Shown here: piece after piece, positions 7,050-10,000 of the stretch
Numbering within the stretch: position 1 is the first letter of the stretch
Layout: the number at the start of each line of letters is the position of its first letter
Program-made: the position numbers and the translations under genes
Source: Candidatus Hydrogenedens sp.
GTDB lineage: Bacteria > Hydrogenedentota > Hydrogenedentia > Hydrogenedentales > Hydrogenedentaceae
Direction: 5' to 3'
NCBI GenBank assembly: GCA_020216745.1
Contig: JAIWNQ010000083.1
Span: 1-10,000, forward strand
Length of the DNA: 10,000 bases
The notes under the pieces: model-generated
Told to the model about the DNA's origin: nothing
Database searches by the model: none
Seen by the model: the letters and a program-made list of their open reading frames with translations, nothing else

Positions 7050-8603
7050 ATGTTTTCCAAAAAGCAAATCAGAACCGTATTATTTGTTGGAATAATAGCG
7101 TTGTCTATTGGTTTTGTATTTGGTAATTATTACAAAGGAAAGAATTCCAGCAATGGAGAAAACTATTTTAGTTTCCCCAAGGCATTAGCACAAGCAGATA
7201 ATCCGGCAATTGAATCTGCAAAGAATTTAGGAGAAGCCTTTGCCCAAATTGCAGAACGGGCTTCTTCAGCAGTAGTTTCAATTTCTACCGAAAAAGAAGT
7301 ATCCAATTTCGGTCCAGACATGTCACCTTTTGATTCTCCATTTGATTTCTTCTTCCGCAGATTTTTTGAAGATAATGACATGTGGAGACAGCCACGAAAG
7401 AGACAACCCCAAAACCCTGACAAACAAAAGAAATCTATACCCTTTGGCTTAGGTTCAGGGTTTATTATTTCGGAAGATGGATATATTGTTACGAACCACC
7501 ATGTAGTAAACGATGCAGATAAAATAAATATTAAATTAAAGGATGGCAGAGAATTTTCAGCAAAAAAAATAGGTTCTGACCCTGAAACTGAAGTAGCATT
7601 ACTGAAAATCGAAGCAAGTGGATTACCCACAGTCAAACTGGGCAATTCAGATAAAATTAAAGTCGGGGAGTGGGTTGTAGCGATTGGTAATCCCTTTGGC
7701 TTAGAACATACCGTTACTGCAGGAATTGTGAGTGCAAAGGGAAGAAGTTCTCGAGAAATAGGCGATGTAGATTATGCTGATTTCATCCAGACGGATGCGG
7801 CAATAAATCCAGGAAATTCAGGTGGTCCATTACTAAACCTTGATGGTGAAGTAATAGGAGTAAATACCGCAATATATACAAAGCCAATGGTCGGAGGTTA
7901 TATGGGTATCGGTTTCGCTATACCTATCAATATGGTTCAATATGTTATTGACCAACTAAAAAATACAGGAAGTGTAGAACGTGGCTTCTTAGGAGTTGGT
8001 ATTCAAAGTCTTGACCCAAAACTTGGAGAATGGTTAGGTTTAAAAGAGATGAAAGGAGCACTTGTAACAGAGGTTCAAGAAGGCTCTCCCGCAGAGAAAG
8101 CAGGAATTAAAAAAGATGATGTAATTGTCGAATTTAATGGAGTTGCTGTTACTGACGCTCCGTCTCTGAGAAATCGTGTAGCATCTACAAAACCAGGAAC
8201 AAGAGCAAAAGTCGTTGTTATTCGTGATAATCAAAGATTAGAACTGGAAGTTGAAGTCGGTAAGAGACCCACTGAACCAGGCGAAGGTATATCTGTAACA
8301 ACCGAAGAAGGAAAGAAGTTAGAATTAGGAATATCAGTTCAAAATCTTACTCCTGATTTAGCTAAACAATTCGGTTATGAAGGACAACAAGGTGTCCTTG
8401 TTACCAGTGTTGAACCAGATTCTCCTGCACAATTGAGAGGAATTAAGTCGGGAGATTTAATTACAGAGGTAAATAGAATTCAAGTAAGAAATGTAAATGA
8501 TTTTGAAAAAGCATTGAAACAAAATCAGGGCAAAGATAGCGTCCTTCTCAAAGTCAAAAGCGAAAAAGATACCGAATACTATGTTGTGATACCTATAAAT
8601 TAG
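7050..8603 (+). CDS. htrA: HtrA/Do family periplasmic serine protease with two PDZ domains
   Basis: The 517-residue product is a full-length DegP/DegQ-type protease that degrades or holds misfolded envelope proteins. An N-terminal hydrophobic segment (about 10-25) serves as a signal or anchor, and ALAQAD near 45-50 could be a cleavage site. The trypsin-like domain (about 65-305) has GLGSGFII, the catalytic His in TNHHVV (His151) and the nucleophile in NPGNSGGPL (Ser257). The catalytic-Asp position in the DPETEVALLKI segment is Glu181 instead of the usual Asp. Residues 88-128 form a Phe- and Arg-rich insert (FDFFFRRFF) like the LA loop. PDZ1 is about 310-405 (RGFLGVGIQ...GSPAEKAGIKKDDVI) and PDZ2 about 424-515 (LELGISVQNL...SPAQLRGIKSGDLI). 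The start is ATG with an excellent AAGGAGGT at 7035-7042. A strong terminator follows. DegP and DegQ cannot be told apart from sequence here. Confidence 0.95.
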   Translation: MFSKKQIRTVLFVGIIALSIGFVFGNYYKGKNSSNGENYFSFPKALAQADNPAIESAKNLGEAFAQIAERASSAVVSISTEKEVSNFGPDMSPFDSPFDFFFRRFFEDNDMWRQPRKRQPQNPDKQKKSIPFGLGSGFIISEDGYIVTNHHVVNDADKINIKLKDGREFSAKKIGSDPETEVALLKIEASGLPTVKLGNSDKIKVGEWVVAIGNPFGLEHTVTAGIVSAKGRSSREIGDVDYADFIQTDAAINPGNSGGPLLNLDGEVIGVNTAIYTKPMVGGYMGIGFAIPINMVQYVIDQLKNTGSVERGFLGVGIQSLDPKLGEWLGLKEMKGALVTEVQEGSPAEKAGIKKDDVIVEFNGVAVTDAPSLRNRVASTKPGTRAKVVVIRDNQRLELEVEVGKRPTEPGEGISVTTEEGKKLELGISVQNLTPDLAKQFGYEGQQGVLVTSVEPDSPAQLRGIKSGDLITEVNRIQVRNVNDFEKALKQNQGKDSVLLKVKSEKDTEYYVVIPIN

Positions 8604-8630
8604 AGAACCTTATTTATTGTTGTATTATTT

Positions 8631-8671
8631 TAGTCCTGTGATTCTTGTAAAAAAATCACAGGACTATTTTT
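8631..8671 (+). terminator. Rho-independent terminator after the HtrA gene
   Basis: A perfect 13-bp stem (TAGTCCTGTGATT / AATCACAGGACTA) with a 10-base loop is followed at once by five Ts, 27 bases after the HtrA stop. The opposite strand has no T-run, so it works for the plus strand only. Confidence 0.9.
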
Positions 8672-8771
8672 ATATTAATCTGGTTTGCTTTTAGACTATG
8701 ATATATGTTAGATTTTACTTTGTTTAAGTCAAATTAATTTAATTTAAACCTTAAAACATAAGGAGAAAAAA

Positions 8772-9254
8772 ATGAGAAGGTTAATGTTAATTTCAATGGT
8801 AATGTTAGTGGTAGTTGCTTTTTCAGGGTGTAACAAAGATTTTAGGCTAAACGGAACATGGTCAGGAGAGTTGTGGGAAAATGGAGAAATGCAAGAGGAT
8901 TCAAAAGTAACTTTTACTTTTAATAGTGGTAGTGTTACGATAAAATTAGGTTCTGTTGAAATAAAAGGTTCATATACAACATCACCAAGTCTATTTTATA
9001 ACAAGATTATTCTAAAAATAGATGAACAAGATGTTAGTTATGATTACGATTATTATGATTATTACTATTATTACGATTATAAATCATTTGTGCAGTCTTT
9101 AGATAAATCATATGAAACATTAAAAGGGGTTTATAGATTTTCATTCCCTATAGGAAGTAAGACTCTTTATCTTTCAGATGTTGGTAGTGTATTTCCCGAT
9201 AAAGAAGATTTAAAACCAGATATCGGTCCTGTTTTTATATTAAGAAAATTTTAG
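8772..9254 (+). CDS. Small lipoprotein of unknown function with a Tyr/Asp tract
   Basis: The 160-residue product starts MRRLMLISMVMLVVVAFSGC. The lipobox FSGC puts the lipidated Cys at residue 20, so it should be an envelope lipoprotein; the next residues, N and K, do not show the Asp+2 inner-membrane retention signal of enterics. The mature part opens with LNGTWSGEL, as in many small beta-rich lipocalin-like or copper-resistance-like lipoproteins that begin with a G-TW strand, and continues with alternating strands (KVTFTFNSGSVTIKLGSVEIKGSY). Residues 90-103 are only Tyr and Asp. I recognise no specific family. The start is ATG with AAGGAG six bases upstream at 8760-8765. The gene sits between two strong terminators, so it is a single-gene unit; a weak possible promoter is TTGCTT at 8685-8690 with TTAGAT at 8708-8713. 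Confidence 0.85.
   Translation: MRRLMLISMVMLVVVAFSGCNKDFRLNGTWSGELWENGEMQEDSKVTFTFNSGSVTIKLGSVEIKGSYTTSPSLFYNKIILKIDEQDVSYDYDYYDYYYYYDYKSFVQSLDKSYETLKGVYRFSFPIGSKTLYLSDVGSVFPDKEDLKPDIGPVFILRKF
9039..9080 (+). repeat. Low-complexity Tyr/Asp codon tract
   Basis: Fourteen codons in a row are TAT, TAC or GAT, encoding ten Tyr and four Asp inside the lipoprotein. At DNA level it is a run of GAT/TAT/TAC triplets without a single fixed unit, the kind of sequence that can gain or lose triplets by slippage while staying in frame. Confidence 0.8.
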
Positions 9255-9375
9255 TTATCTATCTATTTAAAAAAGTAGATTGCATAGGTCATCTAATAAT
9301 AATCTTCCATATTGAGTTTCATGTAATAAAACTTATAAAGTGATAATAATTTTGTAACATCATTGTAAGTATTTT

Positions 9376-9407
9376 ACCCTGTGACTCTGATGAGTCACAG
9401 GGTTTTT
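9376..9407 (+). terminator. Rho-independent terminator after the lipoprotein gene
   Basis: An 11-bp GC-rich perfect stem (CCCTGTGACTC / GAGTCACAGGG), extended by one A-T pair, has a TGAT loop and is followed by TTTTT. It lies 122 bases beyond the lipoprotein stop, leaving a long AT-rich 3' leader in which I see no further gene. Its stem shares the core CCTGTGA/TCACAGG with the terminator after the HtrA gene. Confidence 0.88.
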
Positions 9408-9428
9408 GTTAAAAATAATCAATGGTAT

Positions 9429-9459
9429 AAAAAAATGCACAATAAATAATGATTTATTG
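9429..9459 (-). terminator. Possible terminator for the radical SAM gene
   Basis: Read on the minus strand, a perfect 8-bp AT-rich stem (CAATAAAT / ATTTATTG, 4-base loop) is followed four bases later by seven Ts (plus-strand A-run 9429-9435). It lies 79 bases past the stop of the minus-strand gene. The stem is AT-rich, so termination may be weak. Confidence 0.4.
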
Positions 9460-9479
9460 GATAAATATTTATCGTTTTT

Positions 9480-9506
9480 CTAACTTCTTGAGTTAGGTTG
9501 TTTTTT
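9480..9506 (+). terminator. Weak hairpin with T-run
   Basis: CTAACT / AGTTAG encloses a 5-base loop and is followed by GTTG and six Ts. It could be a back-up terminator for plus-strand transcription heading into the convergent radical SAM gene. The 6-bp stem is short and the T-run is displaced. Confidence 0.3.
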
Positions 9507-9538
9507 ATGTAAGCTGATCCATATTTTTATTTGGAAAA

Positions 9539-10000
9539 CTATTTATGTTCAATAAAACAGCAGCCAGGGCAGGTTGCCCAGAGATGATGTTGGCATTCCT
9601 TGCGGAACTCTCGCATAACGTGATTATTCCATAATTCTTTTAGAGTTGATTGTCGAATATTTCCTACTTTCTTTATCCAGCATGGATAAACATCGCCTGT
9701 TCTGCCTATAAATAAGGTATTCCATGCGTTTCTGCATAAAAAGTCATCCAGATTTATGTCGTTTGAATAATAATCAATAATTGCCTTCAATGGCATTCGT
9801 GGTAGTCTTAGTTGAACCTTATGTTTTGTGGCTTCTTTAATGGTTTCAGTTAGGGAATAAGTTAGTTTTTCTCTATCTATTCTTGGATATCTTATGTGGT
9901 GTGGTTTATATACAGATGGGTCTACATCACCCAATCCTGGCAAATCAAGGGCACGGCTTTCTGTAACTAAATTTAATACATCTCCTCCAATTTCTTTCAC
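9539..10000 (-). CDS. Radical SAM/SPASM enzyme, C-terminal part (N-terminus beyond the window)
   Basis: The visible 153 residues run to the window edge without a stop. They carry a SPASM-type Fe-S segment: Cys89, then 12 residues, Gly102, four residues and Cys107 (the CxnGx4C pattern, ending in VYPCW), followed by GNIRQSTLKELWNNHVMREFR and a cysteine tail at 136, 144, 147 and 148 (CPGCC). Such domains bind an auxiliary [4Fe-4S] cluster in enzymes that modify peptides, proteins or other substrates. The CX3CX2C radical SAM motif must lie upstream, outside the window, so the substrate cannot be inferred. The tail ends soon after CPGCC and lacks the full set of second-cluster cysteines, so a single auxiliary cluster is likely. 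A GTG at 9998-10000 could in principle be a start, but a SPASM domain without its barrel would be unusual. Confidence 0.8.
   Translation of the reverse strand: MKEIGGDVLNLVTESRALDLPGLGDVDPSVYKPHHIRYPRIDREKLTYSLTETIKEATKHKVQLRLPRMPLKAIIDYYSNDINLDDFLCRNAWNTLFIGRTGDVYPCWIKKVGNIRQSTLKELWNNHVMREFRKECQHHLWATCPGCCFIEHK

Noticed and set aside
7163..7645. Minus-strand open frame of 160 codons
   Set aside because: It is antisense to the HtrA protease domain and has no recognisable product.
8040..8234. Minus-strand open frame of 64 codons, cysteine- and serine-rich
   Set aside because: It is antisense to PDZ1 of the HtrA protease; its composition follows from the complementary codons.
8731..8740. Palindrome AAATTAATTT before the lipoprotein gene
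   Set aside because: It uses only A and T in a very AT-rich spacer and gives no support for a binding site.

Overview
The window is AT-rich (about a third G+C by eye, not computed) and comes from a bacterium with a Gram-negative type of envelope. It has a lipoprotein with a lipobox, a periplasmic HtrA/Do-type protease with two PDZ domains, and a very large exported protein built of GLUG, PASTA and DUF5011 repeats. Such mosaics, with cysteine-bearing PASTA repeats, are familiar to me from uncultivated or environmental lineages such as the Hydrogenedentes/Planctomycetes/Lentisphaerae assemblages. That placement is a guess from style, not from a marker gene. I see no rRNA, tRNA, CRISPR array, transposase or phage gene.

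Layout. Positions 1-69 hold the last codons of an unidentified gene, followed closely by a YgbA-family gene (84-458). Convergent with it is the dominant feature, a 1675-residue secreted, membrane-anchored repeat protein on the minus strand (551-5578). An AT-rich divergent spacer of about 280 bases separates it from a plus-strand gene for a secreted Ca2+-dependent PI-PLC-type phosphodiesterase (5863-6882). Next come the HtrA protease (7050-8603), a strong terminator, a small lipoprotein of unknown function (8772-9254) and a second strong terminator. The right edge holds, on the minus strand, the C-terminal SPASM portion of a radical SAM enzyme (9539 to beyond 10000).

How the genes relate. Most products act outside the cytoplasm: surface repeat protein, secreted phosphodiesterase, periplasmic protease/chaperone and lipoprotein. 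The genes are separated by sizeable spacers and terminators, so the window looks like several independent transcription units rather than one operon. The only tight pair is the partial gene at 1-69 with the YgbA-family gene.

The most interesting points are the internal duplication history of the giant repeat protein with its invariant PASTA cysteine pairs, a Glu in place of the catalytic Asp in the HtrA protease, and the near-identical core of the two terminator stems. I see no convincing new multi-gene system.
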